Shown: positions 35,566 through 44,251, numbered from the stretch's first letter. The stretch is DNA of 64,000 nucleotides from Paraflavitalea devenefica (GCF_011759375.1 NZ_JAARML010000002.1:2232001-2296000), one strand, 5' to 3'. Numbers and translations: made by a program. The notes: generated by a model from the letters alone, not told the origin.

Positions 35566-35612
35566 GGGCTCCAGGGTGGGTCGCCCTCCAAAGGGCGGCT
35601 CACCCGGAGCCC
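35566..35612. repeat. Palindromic repeat, GGGTGGGTCGCCC family, copy 1
   Basis: Outer arms GGGCTCC (35566-35572) and GGAGCCC (35606-35612), then GGGTG / CACCC and GCCC / GGGC nested inside. The core GGGTGGGTCGCCC ... GGC.GCTCACCC recurs at 40555-40605. It lies between the SusD gene and the next lipoprotein gene; a terminator role is less likely because no T-tract follows. Confidence 0.65.
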
Positions 35613-35650
35613 GGGATTAATCATTAAAAACGGCTTGCAAACATACAAAT

Positions 35651-36835
35651 ATGAAAAAGCATACTTTGATCATAGCCACCTTCTTCGCATTGGCAGGAAT
35701 GTGGAGTTGCACAAAAGAAGACCCCAACGGTATTAAGGAAAATAACCCCAACCCGCCAGGGCAGGTATCCAATGTGCAGGTTCAAAATGAGCATGGCGCT
35801 GCAGTGATTACTTATACGCTGCCGGCTGATCCTGATCTCTTATACATCAAGGCGGTGTATTCCCTGGCCAATGGCGTAAAGCGGGAAGTGAAAGCCTCTA
35901 CTTATACCAATCAGCTCAGGGTGGACGGATTTTCAGATACCCTGAAGCATTCCGTTCAACTGATAGCTGTTAATAAAAGTGAAGTGGCGTCTGCTCCTGT
36001 GAGTGTAGAAGTGTCTCCGCTGGTATCGCCGATCCAGTTGGTATTCCGTAACCTCCAGGTATCGGCCACTGCCGGCGGCATCCGGATCAAATCGCTCAAT
36101 GAATACAGAGGGAATGTAGTGATCGTTCCCATGATGGATTCACTGAGCAAGGGCGACTGGGTGAGTCTCGACAATATTTACACCAGCGATTCCATCATTG
36201 CTACCAGCATCCGTGGTTTAACGCCGGTACAAAAGAAGTTTGCCTTCTTTGTACGCGACCGCTGGCTCAATACTACCGATACTTTGTATATATCACTTAC
36301 ACCCGCCAAAGAAGTATTGCTGGACAGGACCAGGTATGCTTCTTTTGTTTGTGACAACGACACCAAAATGTCGTTCAATACCACGGTGGAAATGATGTGG
36401 CAGGGATTGCTCAACAACGAATGGCCCTGTACCTATACCGATGAAAGTTCCGGCGTTCCTACAACCATTACCTGGAGCATAGGCCCACAGCCGGTTAAGT
36501 TAACCAGGTTTAACCTGCTTACCCGCCGGGAAGGCAGCTTGTACTATGCCAAAGGAAGTCCGCGCAGGTTTGAAGTATATGGTTCTAATGAACCAACCCG
36601 TGATGGCGACTGGTCTAAATGGACGAAGATATTAACCTGTGAAGTGGTGAAGCCTTCGGGCCTGCCGCTGGGGCAGGAAAACAGTGCAGATGCTGCGGCC
36701 GGCGCGGCCGGATTCACGTTCGATTTCAATGAAGATACACCGCCCTACAGGTACCTGCGCATCAAATGCCTGAATAACTGGATCGGCTCTTATTTCATCG
36801 TTATCCAGAACATGAATATCTGGGCTACAGAATAA
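35651..36835 (+). CDS. Surface lipoprotein, DUF4959/DUF5126/DUF5000 (SGBP-like)
   Basis: A 394-residue lipoprotein with the lipobox GMWSC (Cys near residue 20). An N-terminal Ig-like DUF4959 domain (VSNVQVQNEHGAAVITYTLPADPDLLYIKAVYSL) is followed by a DUF5126-like region. The C-terminal discoidin/F5-8-like DUF5000 domain (LTRFNLLTRREG, PRRFEVYGSNEP, YRYLRIKCLNNWIGSYFIVIQNMNIWA) is the likely carbohydrate-binding part. Such three-domain proteins often accompany SusC/SusD pairs and act as surface glycan-binding proteins. It is part of the galactose/fucose-type utilisation locus between SusD and DUF4998/5013. Confidence 0.85.
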   Translation: MKKHTLIIATFFALAGMWSCTKEDPNGIKENNPNPPGQVSNVQVQNEHGAAVITYTLPADPDLLYIKAVYSLANGVKREVKASTYTNQLRVDGFSDTLKHSVQLIAVNKSEVASAPVSVEVSPLVSPIQLVFRNLQVSATAGGIRIKSLNEYRGNVVIVPMMDSLSKGDWVSLDNIYTSDSIIATSIRGLTPVQKKFAFFVRDRWLNTTDTLYISLTPAKEVLLDRTRYASFVCDNDTKMSFNTTVEMMWQGLLNNEWPCTYTDESSGVPTTITWSIGPQPVKLTRFNLLTRREGSLYYAKGSPRRFEVYGSNEPTRDGDWSKWTKILTCEVVKPSGLPLGQENSADAAAGAAGFTFDFNEDTPPYRYLRIKCLNNWIGSYFIVIQNMNIWATE

Positions 36836-36848
36836 ATAGAAGATTTCC

Positions 36849-36878
36849 CCGCAGTGTCTCCCGTAGGGGACGCTGCGG
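36849..36878. repeat. 30-bp palindromic repeat, CCGCAG family, copy 1
   Basis: Arms CCGCAG (36849-36854) and CTGCGG (36873-36878) with inner GTC-tCCC-gta-GGG-GAC pairing. It has the same 30-base length and loop arrangement as 38210-38239, which lies inside a gene. Two copies within 1.4 kb suggest a mobile or amplified palindrome. Confidence 0.7.
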
Positions 36879-36912
36879 ACAATGGAACTTATAAAAAGTA
36901 AAAACTACGTTC

Positions 36913-38124
36913 ATGAAACGATACATCATCAACATACCCTTTTGCACCCTCGCAGTACTGACCCTGCTGGTCTTTGCTGCCTGCAAAAAGATGGACGACT
37001 ATAAAAAGTTTGCCGAAGGCGGGGAAGTAATTTATCCTTCTACCTTCGACTCCCTGAAAGTGATATCCGGAAATGGCCGGGTAATGATCACGGGTTTGCT
37101 GGCAGGCGATCCCAAAGTAACGAAGTACAGGGTTTTTTGGAATAGTGGCAATGATTCACTCGAAGCGCCCTTTGTTCGCTCCGGTGGTATAGATACCCTG
37201 AAGCAGATCGTAAGCAACCTGCCCGAAGGGCCTATCACTTTTACAGTACGTACGTATGATGCCAAAGGCAACCGGTCAATACCCATGATCGTTACCGGTA
37301 ATGTATATGGCCAGAGCTTCCAGACTTCCGTAAATCAGCGGGGTAACCGGGTAGTACTCAAAACTTCCTTCTCACAGGATGGGGCTGCTATTATCCATTG
37401 GGCCAATGTGGATGCGTATGTAGGCGTGCTCGGCATGCAACTCCATTATGTGGATGCAGACAATGTACCCCGCGATACGATAGTGCATGTACAGTTGGTT
37501 GACCAGCAAACCATCCTGCCCAATGCGGGGATTAAAAATCTTATTACTTACAACACTTTGTATTTGCCGGAGAAAGTAGGTATAGATACTTTTACTGTTT
37601 CGCAGAAGGAATTGCCTGCATTTACGGAAGTAACTTTATTGAACAGCCAGAAGCCGGTAGCCAACGCCGCCAACGATGGCAGCCGCTGGGCTACGCTGCG
37701 CGACTGGATCACCAATCCCGCTGCCAAAAACCACAATGGCTATGGCGGCACTGATATCTCCGGCGATCCCAAGATCTATTTTGAAGCAGGATGGGGAGGG
37801 GCAGCTATTCAGAACGGCAAGATACATCAGGTCGTTACACTGCCGCCCGGCAAGTATAAGTTTGAAGGATCGGTAGACTGGTACCACCGTGGCTCCCGGA
37901 ATGATACGTACCTGGTAGCGATGGCCGGCCCTAATGGATTGCCGGATGTAGACAATGTGAATACAGCCATTGCGTCGGCCAAACTGGAAAACGGCTGGTG
38001 GTCGTGGGATACTACTTTTGAGTTAACCCAAAAGACCACGCTTTCACTCGGCCTGTTGCTGTATATGAATGATGATGGTGAAGCTACCCGGTTAAACAGT
38101 CTTAGATTATATATTGTGAATTAA
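36913..38124 (+). CDS. Surface lipoprotein, DUF4998/DUF5013 (SGBP-like)
   Basis: A 403-residue lipoprotein with a signal peptide ending VFAAC (Cys near residue 24). The first domain (DUF4998-type: ISGNGRVMITGLLAGDPKVTKYRVFWNSGNDS ... NLPEGPITFTVRTYDAKGNRSIPMIVTGNVYG) has two Ig-like lobes. The C-terminal DUF5013-like beta-sandwich (YFEAGWGGAAIQNGKIHQVVTLPPGKYKFEGSVDWYHRG ... LSLGLLLYMNDDGEATRLNSLRLYIVN) looks like a carbohydrate-binding module. It is probably another surface glycan-binding protein, with the previous lipoprotein and SusD. The GH95 gene follows 15 bases after its stop. Confidence 0.85.
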   Translation: MKRYIINIPFCTLAVLTLLVFAACKKMDDYKKFAEGGEVIYPSTFDSLKVISGNGRVMITGLLAGDPKVTKYRVFWNSGNDSLEAPFVRSGGIDTLKQIVSNLPEGPITFTVRTYDAKGNRSIPMIVTGNVYGQSFQTSVNQRGNRVVLKTSFSQDGAAIIHWANVDAYVGVLGMQLHYVDADNVPRDTIVHVQLVDQQTILPNAGIKNLITYNTLYLPEKVGIDTFTVSQKELPAFTEVTLLNSQKPVANAANDGSRWATLRDWITNPAAKNHNGYGGTDISGDPKIYFEAGWGGAAIQNGKIHQVVTLPPGKYKFEGSVDWYHRGSRNDTYLVAMAGPNGLPDVDNVNTAIASAKLENGWWSWDTTFELTQKTTLSLGLLLYMNDDGEATRLNSLRLYIVN

Positions 38125-38139
38125 TACAGGAATTATTGC

Positions 38140-40545
38140 ATGACTAGAAAAAACGTTCTGTTATTACTGTTAACGATTTGTTTTGGCGTTTTTGTAAAGC
38201 AGGCATTTTCCGCAGAGTCTCCCGCAGGGGACTCTGCGGGGAAAATCACGCAGTCGGGGCTCAATACCCCGTTGCGTTTATGGTATGATAAACCGGCTGC
38301 CCAATGGGAAGAAACCCTGCCGCTGGGCAATGGCCGCCTGGGCATGATGCCCGATGGAGGTGTGGGGAAAGAAAACATCGTGCTGAATGACATTACGCTT
38401 TGGTCGGGCGCGCCACAGGATGCCAACAATAAAGAAGCGTATAAGAAATTGCCGGAGATACAACGGTTGTTACTGGAAGGAAAGAATGACCAGGCACAGG
38501 CCCTTATTGATAAGGATTTTATTTGTACCGGGAAAGGCTCCGGTGCCGAACCTTTTGGTTGCTTCCAGACCCTGGGCAACCTCAGTATGGCATTCCGCTA
38601 CAAGGGCGTGCAGGGAAATGATGTACCCTATGGCAATTATACCAGGACGCTTTCTTTGGATGATGCCCTGGCGGCTTGTTCTTACCAGGTAGGGGATGTT
38701 ACCTATAAAAGGGAATACTTCACCAGCTTTGGTGATGATGTGGGCATGATCAGGATCACTGCCAGTAAGCCTGGCATGATCAGCTTTAACCTCTCTCTAT
38801 CCCGGGAAGAAAAAGGAAGTGTGCGGGTGAATGAAAAGACGCTGGAAATGGTTGGCCAACTGGAGAATGGTACCGATGGCAAGGGCATGGAATACATCGC
38901 ACAGGTGGCGCTCCGGTTACAGGGAGGCAAATTAAGTACAACAGGCAACCAACTGGTGGTGAACGATGCTACTGAAGTGGTCGTATTCTTTTCTGCCAAA
39001 ACCAGTTTCAAAGACAAGGCATTTCGCCAGCATGCACAGCAGTTGCTGGATAAAGCGATGGCTGTTGATTACGGACTACAAAAGAAAAAGCATATTACTA
39101 ACTTCCGGAAACTCTTCCATCGTCAGCAGGTATGGCTGGGGTCCGGTGGTTCAGATAAGCTCACCACCGATAAAAGGCTGGAACAATTTTACAATGCCAC
39201 CACACCCGATAATCAACTAACGGTCTTATTCTACCAGTTCAGCCGCTACCTGTCTATCAGCAGTACGCGGGTAGGTTTATTGCCGCCTAATTTACAAGGC
39301 TTGTGGGCCCACCAGATCCGTACTCCCTGGAATGGCGACTATCACCTGGATGTGAATGTGCAGATGAATCACTGGGGTGTAGAGCCGGCCAATCTTGCTG
39401 AGCTCAACCTGCCATTGGCAGACCTGGTAGCGAACATGGTACCTCATGGTGAGCGTACTGCCAAAGCCTATTACAATGCCGATGGTTGGGTGGCGCACGT
39501 GATCACCAATCCCTGGATGTTTACCGAGCCCGGTGAGAGCGCCTCCTGGGGCGTTACCAAATCCGGCTCCGGATGGTTGTGTAATAATCTCTGGGACCAC
39601 TATGTATTTTCCGGTGACAAAAACTACCTTAAAAAAATATACCCTGTGCTGAAAGGATCCGCACAGTTTTATGCTTCCATCCTCATCAAAGAACCCAAAA
39701 CCGGATGGCTGGTAACATCTCCTTCTTCATCACCTGAAAACCATTTCTACATGCCTGATGGCAGTGGTAAACATGCAGCCATTTGCATGGGAGCCACCAT
39801 TGATAACCAGATCATCCGCGAACTGTTTAACAATGTAATCACCGCTTCTGCAACATTGGGCATAGACAAAGCCTTCAGCGATACACTAAAAACAAAGCTG
39901 GCGCAGATACCGCCACCCGGACGTATTGCTCCTGATGGCCGGTTGATGGAATGGCTGGAAGATTATAAAGAAACAGATAAGGAACACCGGCATATATCGC
40001 ACCTGTACGGACTTTACCCGGCCAATCTTATTACACCTTCACAAACTCCTGATCTGGCAGAAGCCTGTAAGCAATCACTGAATGTAAGAGGTGATGACGG
40101 TCCCAGTTGGGCCATTGCCTACAAACAATTGTTTTGGGCAAGGCTACACGATGGCAACAGGGCTTACAAACTGTTCAGGGAGATCATGAAACCAACGCTG
40201 AAGACCAACATTAATTACGGAGCGGGTGGGGGCGTATATCCCAACCTGCTGTCTGCAGGACCGCCTTTCCAGATTGACGGCAACTTTGGCGCCGGCGCCG
40301 GTATTGCTGAGATGCTGCTCCAGAGCCATGAAGGATATATTAACTTCATCCCAGCCATTCCCGAAGCCTGGCAGGCGGAAGGCGCTGTGAAAGGCATGCG
40401 GGCCAGGGGGAATATTACGGTTGACTTTGCCTGGAAGAACGGCAAAGTGACCAGCTATCAACTCAGGTCGCCCAAAAAGCAGACCGTGAAAGTAATGTTG
40501 AATGGAAACATAGTAACAACAAGTACACAACCATTGTTAAACTGA
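38140..40545 (+). CDS. GH95-family glycoside hydrolase (alpha-L-fucosidase/alpha-L-galactosidase type)
   Basis: An 801-residue exported enzyme. The N-terminal beta-sandwich begins LRLWYDKPAAQWEETLPLGNGRLGMM. A linker leads to the (alpha/alpha)6 barrel with NLQGLWAHQIRTPWNGDYHLDVNVQMNHW (around 384-412), SPSSSPENHF and the C-terminal GNFGAGAGIAEMLLQSH signature. In GH95 two Asn residues of the NxN pair help activate the water molecule; here the first reads Asp (D404) and the second Asn (N406). Specificity cannot be read safely. The signal peptide (MTRKNVLLLLLTICFGVFVKQAFSA) is followed at once by a 30-bp palindrome that adds ten residues without breaking the frame. Confidence 0.88.
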   Translation: MTRKNVLLLLLTICFGVFVKQAFSAESPAGDSAGKITQSGLNTPLRLWYDKPAAQWEETLPLGNGRLGMMPDGGVGKENIVLNDITLWSGAPQDANNKEAYKKLPEIQRLLLEGKNDQAQALIDKDFICTGKGSGAEPFGCFQTLGNLSMAFRYKGVQGNDVPYGNYTRTLSLDDALAACSYQVGDVTYKREYFTSFGDDVGMIRITASKPGMISFNLSLSREEKGSVRVNEKTLEMVGQLENGTDGKGMEYIAQVALRLQGGKLSTTGNQLVVNDATEVVVFFSAKTSFKDKAFRQHAQQLLDKAMAVDYGLQKKKHITNFRKLFHRQQVWLGSGGSDKLTTDKRLEQFYNATTPDNQLTVLFYQFSRYLSISSTRVGLLPPNLQGLWAHQIRTPWNGDYHLDVNVQMNHWGVEPANLAELNLPLADLVANMVPHGERTAKAYYNADGWVAHVITNPWMFTEPGESASWGVTKSGSGWLCNNLWDHYVFSGDKNYLKKIYPVLKGSAQFYASILIKEPKTGWLVTSPSSSPENHFYMPDGSGKHAAICMGATIDNQIIRELFNNVITASATLGIDKAFSDTLKTKLAQIPPPGRIAPDGRLMEWLEDYKETDKEHRHISHLYGLYPANLITPSQTPDLAEACKQSLNVRGDDGPSWAIAYKQLFWARLHDGNRAYKLFREIMKPTLKTNINYGAGGGVYPNLLSAGPPFQIDGNFGAGAGIAEMLLQSHEGYINFIPAIPEAWQAEGAVKGMRARGNITVDFAWKNGKVTSYQLRSPKKQTVKVMLNGNIVTTSTQPLLN
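38210..38239. repeat. 30-bp palindromic repeat inside the GH95 coding frame, copy 2
   Basis: Perfect 10-bp arms CCGCAGAGTC (38210-38219) and GACTCTGCGG (38230-38239) around tCCCgcaGGG. It matches copy 1 at 36849-36878 in length, loop and most bases. It is translated as part of the peptide just behind the signal sequence (SAESPAGDSAG). Its length is a multiple of three, so the frame continues into the conserved enzyme. Confidence 0.8.
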
Positions 40546-40554
40546 TTTATCAAA

Positions 40555-40605
40555 GGGTGGGTCGCCCCTCAAAGCTTGTCCCGCTTTGCGGGAGGCAGCT
40601 CACCC
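40555..40605. repeat. Palindromic repeat, GGGTGGGTCGCCC family, copy 2
   Basis: Begins GGGTGGGTCGCCCC (40555) and ends GGCAGCTCACCC (40605), the same ends as copy 1 at 35566-35612. The middle carries a separate CCCGC-TTT-GCGGG hairpin (40580-40592) not found in copy 1. It lies between GH95 and GH36. Confidence 0.65.
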
Positions 40606-40630
40606 TGACCTAAAGAACACAAAACACCAC

Positions 40631-42844
40631 ATGCAACTTCGTACTATGAAACGAATGAGAGAAACCGGATTGATCGTGGCAGTAGCCCTGCTTTCTTTGG
40701 TACAGCCAACCGCCTTTGCGCAACCTGTAACTATTCCAGTTGAAACAAAGCATCATGCCCTTGTATTACAAACAGATGCCAACAAAAACCTGGGCATTGT
40801 GTACATGGGTGCTAAGCTGGCCGATAAAAATGAGTATACTCATGTGCCTGCGATGTATAAGCAAACTGCCGAGTATACCGGCGTAGCCAATGCTGCTTAT
40901 GCTACAGCCGGTTCCAGGAACCTGTTTGAGCCGGCCATCGCTGTTACGCATGTCGATGGCAATAATTCGCTCGACCTGCAATATGTGCGGCACGACAGTA
41001 AAAAGCTGGATGAGAATACCTCCCTGCTGACTGTCTTCTTAAAAGACCCGGTGTACAATTTTGAAGTAACGCTCTATTATAAGTCCTGGTTCAATGAAGA
41101 TGTTACCGAGCAGTGGAGCGAGATCAGGCACAATGAGAAAGGTAATGTGGTACTAAATAAATATGCATCGGCAGGCTTATACCTCAAGGCAGGCAGTTAC
41201 TGGCTGCGGCAATACCATGGCGATTGGGCCAAAGAAATGCAGGCCGAAGAAACACGTCTTACGCATGGCATCAAGACACTGGACTCCAAACTGGGCACCA
41301 GGGCCAACCTGTTTCAACCTTCGGTATTTATGATCTCCCTTGATAAACCTGCTACTGAAGATGAAGGAACTGTGCTGTACGGGGCGCTGGAATGGAGTGG
41401 TAATTTCCGGGTTGACCTGGAGCTGGATAACCAGGATAACCTGCGTATTATGGCAGGTATCAATAACTATGCATCGCCTTATATCTTGAAGGCTGGTGAA
41501 GTGTTTACAACGCCGGCCTTCGTATCGGTGCTCTCCTCCAATGGGAAAGGAGAGGCCAGCAGGAAACTGCACAACTGGGCGCGTAATTATAAGTTACTGG
41601 ATGGAAAAGGTACCAGGCTTACATTGCTGAATAACTGGGAAGCCACTTATTTTGATTTTAATGAAGCGAAGCTGAAAGAGCTGTTGAAGGATACAAAGAA
41701 GCTGGGTGTAGACCTGTTTCTCCTGGATGATGGGTGGTTTGCCAACAAATATCCGCGCAATGATGATAAGGCCGGCCTGGGCGACTGGCAGGAGAATAAA
41801 AAGAAATTGCCCAATGGCATTTCTTCCCTGGTGCAGGAAGCACAGGCCAATGGCGTGAAGTTTGGTATCTGGATCGAACCGGAAATGGTGAATCCCAAAA
41901 GCGAGTTGTATGAGCAACACCCTGACTGGGTGGTGAAGCAACCCGGCCGCCCTGAACACTATTTCAGGAATCAACTGGTGCTTGACCTGAGCAATCCGGC
42001 CGTACAGGATTTTGTGTTCAATGTAGTAGATGGCTTGTTTACAAAGAACCCCACACTGGCTTATATCAAATGGGATTGCAATGCGGTTATCTATAATGCT
42101 TATGCTGCACGCCTGGGTAACCAGTCGCATTTTTATATTAAATACGTGCAGGGATTGTATGCTGTGCTGGAAAGGATCAGGAAGAAATATCCCACTGTTC
42201 CTATGATGTTGTGCTCCGGCGGTGGCGGACGGGTGGATTATGCCGCCCTGCAATATTTTACGGAGTTCTGGCCCAGTGACAATACCGATCCGCTGGAGCG
42301 TATTTTCATGCAATGGGAGTATTCTTATTTCTACCCGGCCATCACTTCTGCCAACCACGTGACCGATTGGGGCAAACAGCCTATTAAGTTCCGGACGGAT
42401 GTAGCCATGATGGGCAAACTAGGCTTTGATATTGTGGTCAGTCATTTGAAAGAAAAGGACATGACCTTTTGCCAGGAGGCGCTTAAAACCTATAATGCTG
42501 TAAAGCCTATCATCTGGCAGGGCGACCAGTACCGTTTGCAAGACCCGCTCACTAATGCGGTAGCTGCTGTTCTGTATATCAATAAAGAGAAAACAACGGG
42601 CGTGGTATTCAATTACCTGGTGAGCAACCGGTATGATGCGGGGAGCCTGCTGCCCATCCGGTTTAAAGGTCTTGATCCCGCCAAAAAATACACCCTCAAA
42701 GAACTCAATGTATATCCGGGAACTACTTCTACTATTGATAGCAGTAAAGTGTACTCCGGTGAGTTCCTGATGAAAGTAGGCTTTAACCCCGATGTAAAAG
42801 CCGGCAGGAATAGTGTGGTACTGGAGGTGAAGGCGGTGGGTTAG
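40631..42844 (+). CDS. GH36-family alpha-galactosidase
   Basis: A 737-residue exported enzyme (signal peptide ending PTAFAQ; start at 40631 or 40646). The domain layout of GH36 is complete: an N-terminal beta-sandwich (about 40-330), a (beta/alpha)8 barrel and a C-terminal beta domain. Diagnostic motifs include NNWEATYFDFNEAKLKEL, LFLLDDGWFANKYPRND, GIWIEPEMVNPKSELY, the nucleophile motif YIKWDCN (D482) and the acid/base region CSGGGGRVDY ... FWPSDNTDP (D550). It should release alpha-linked galactose from oligosaccharides in the periplasm. It is the last gene of the utilisation locus and follows GH95. Confidence 0.95.
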   Translation: MQLRTMKRMRETGLIVAVALLSLVQPTAFAQPVTIPVETKHHALVLQTDANKNLGIVYMGAKLADKNEYTHVPAMYKQTAEYTGVANAAYATAGSRNLFEPAIAVTHVDGNNSLDLQYVRHDSKKLDENTSLLTVFLKDPVYNFEVTLYYKSWFNEDVTEQWSEIRHNEKGNVVLNKYASAGLYLKAGSYWLRQYHGDWAKEMQAEETRLTHGIKTLDSKLGTRANLFQPSVFMISLDKPATEDEGTVLYGALEWSGNFRVDLELDNQDNLRIMAGINNYASPYILKAGEVFTTPAFVSVLSSNGKGEASRKLHNWARNYKLLDGKGTRLTLLNNWEATYFDFNEAKLKELLKDTKKLGVDLFLLDDGWFANKYPRNDDKAGLGDWQENKKKLPNGISSLVQEAQANGVKFGIWIEPEMVNPKSELYEQHPDWVVKQPGRPEHYFRNQLVLDLSNPAVQDFVFNVVDGLFTKNPTLAYIKWDCNAVIYNAYAARLGNQSHFYIKYVQGLYAVLERIRKKYPTVPMMLCSGGGGRVDYAALQYFTEFWPSDNTDPLERIFMQWEYSYFYPAITSANHVTDWGKQPIKFRTDVAMMGKLGFDIVVSHLKEKDMTFCQEALKTYNAVKPIIWQGDQYRLQDPLTNAVAAVLYINKEKTTGVVFNYLVSNRYDAGSLLPIRFKGLDPAKKYTLKELNVYPGTTSTIDSSKVYSGEFLMKVGFNPDVKAGRNSVVLEVKAVG

Positions 42845-42850
42845 GCATTG

Positions 42851-43363
42851 CTAAAACGGCAATCCCCGGTGTACCAGGTTACGCCAGTTGTCCCAGGATC
42901 GCTTATTCATGACCCGGTTCAGGGTGTAGCTATATTGTGCATTGCCCACCAGGAAGTGTTTGTCTTTGTCCAATACGAATAGTACCTGTTCATCTCCTTT
43001 CAGCAGTAGCAGGCTCACTGTTCCCATATGTAGCCGGTATACCACAGCCTGCGGATCGGTAGGAGTTCCTTTCTCTATCGACCATTTTCCTGTACCGGTC
43101 CGGATACCTACGCCCCGCATCTTATAAAATGTAGGCTTATTGGTAACCGTGTCTACATACAACGTTAGTGATAATTTTCGCTTGGCGCATTGTTCACTAA
43201 CGGGTATCTGCAGCTCGGTCGCCATTTCTTTACAGGGTGTTCTGCCTTCATACCAGGCCAATATCCTGGAGCCGGGTGGAATAGTGTCTGGCGGGCCTTG
43301 CGGTTGTGCGTGTGCAACCAATATGCCCGCTATAAAAGCCATAAATAGCAGTATCTTTTTCAT
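42851..43363 (-). CDS. NlpE-like small exported protein, paralogue A
   Basis: A 170-residue protein with the signal peptide MKKILLFMAFIAGILVAHAQ. The mature part shows a layout resembling the NlpE N-terminal beta-barrel: WYEGRTPCKEMATELQIP, LTLYVDTVTNKPTFYKMRGV, GTGKWSIEKG, ADPQAVVYRL-like, LLLKGDEQVLFVLDKDKHFL. Similarity to NlpE is by pattern only. The next gene downstream in genome order (43371-43868, which is upstream in transcription) is a paralogue sharing TGKWSI, QYSYTLNR-like and FVLD/LLD segments, so the two arose by tandem duplication and are probably co-transcribed. Confidence 0.7.
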   Translation of the reverse strand: MKKILLFMAFIAGILVAHAQPQGPPDTIPPGSRILAWYEGRTPCKEMATELQIPVSEQCAKRKLSLTLYVDTVTNKPTFYKMRGVGIRTGTGKWSIEKGTPTDPQAVVYRLHMGTVSLLLLKGDEQVLFVLDKDKHFLVGNAQYSYTLNRVMNKRSWDNWRNLVHRGLPF

Positions 43364-43370
43364 ACAGTTG

Positions 43371-43868
43371 TTATTTGGTAATGCGGTTAAGGGTATAGCT
43401 CTGGAAAGGATCCCCCCTCAGATAACTTCCATTTTCATCCAGCAGATGAAGGAGGTCATCACTTAACTTTATGAAGCGCAATGTAGTGCCGGATTTGGCA
43501 GGGGTAAGCTGATAGATCATGGAGCGGGCATGTGCGCCTGTTCCCTGTACGATGCTCCATTTGCCGGTAGATTCACTTTTGATACCCGGCTGGGAATAGT
43601 TGTTATCCGGCAGGGTGTAGTGGCTGTAACCCGTCAGCCGGTAGGTGGCAGGCTGCTGTGTGACGGAGTCCCGCAGTAAAGTAAGCTCCCATTCAACCAA
43701 TGCGCAATCGGTACTTGGGGCAATATTATGCAGTGGTCTTATCAATTGGCCGCAGGGAGTAGTGCCGGCAAACTTCTCCTTGGCGGGGGCATTCATACCT
43801 GGTATTGGCGCAGTTCTTTCGCCGCTAAACAGGGAAAAGATGGCAAGGATAAATGTAAACAGCTTCAT
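43371..43868 (-). CDS. NlpE-like small exported protein, paralogue B
   Basis: A 165-residue exported protein with a signal peptide ending near FSGERTA. The shared signatures with paralogue A are TTPCGQLIRPLHNIAPSTDCALVEWELTLLRDSVTQQPATYRLTGYSHY, STGKWSIVQGTGA, MIYQL, LRFIKLSDDLLHLLDENGSYLRG and QSYTLNRITK. It is transcribed just before paralogue A with 7 bases between. No function is known; NlpE-like sensors detect envelope or surface stress, but I cannot extend this here. Confidence 0.68.
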   Translation of the reverse strand: MKLFTFILAIFSLFSGERTAPIPGMNAPAKEKFAGTTPCGQLIRPLHNIAPSTDCALVEWELTLLRDSVTQQPATYRLTGYSHYTLPDNNYSQPGIKSESTGKWSIVQGTGAHARSMIYQLTPAKSGTTLRFIKLSDDLLHLLDENGSYLRGDPFQSYTLNRITK

Positions 43869-44078
43869 AACAGAAAATTATGCTTTAAACCTACGTAAAA
43901 GCGGTTACAGATCCTCCTTTACTACACATAATGCAAGATTTGCTTGATGAAGTGCTGCTCCAATACCCTAAAGCGGCTGCAGCATTTTCTTTATTTCCAC
44001 CGTATCGTGCTCTTTTTTTGTGCTATGATCAAAAAGGGGAGTAGTACAGTGTAGAGAAGGGTACCGTAAAATTTTATC

Positions 44079-44095
44079 ATAACAATTAATGTTAT
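44079..44095. promoter_or_regulatory. Inverted repeat of unknown role
   Basis: ATAACA (44079-44084) and TGTTAT (44090-44095) around ATTAA, a 17-bp palindrome about 140 bases upstream of the ArsR promoter. Regulatory role is unproven. Confidence 0.3.
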
Positions 44096-44219
44096 CAGGA
44101 ATTGTACACGAATGTAAAGAAAACAATTGATTGGCAATCCGTTATTGCCGCCGGCAAAAACGATACTCTGCCAGGGCATACGCTTTGCAGCTAACCATCA
44201 GTACTATAACCAAAATAAA

Positions 44220-44251
44220 TTTGCGCAACCAATTAGTTGCGTGTATATTTG
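44220..44251 (+). promoter_or_regulatory. Promoter of the arsR-like / SRPBCC operon
   Basis: TTTG at 44220-44223 and TATATTTG at 44244-44251 with 20 bases between match the Bacteroidota promoter consensus. Transcription would start near 44258, about 28 bases before the ATG. Confidence 0.8.

Noticed and set aside
42845..42863. Small hairpin at the GH36 / NlpE-like junction
   Set aside because: Only a 5-bp stem and no T-tract; too weak to call a terminator.
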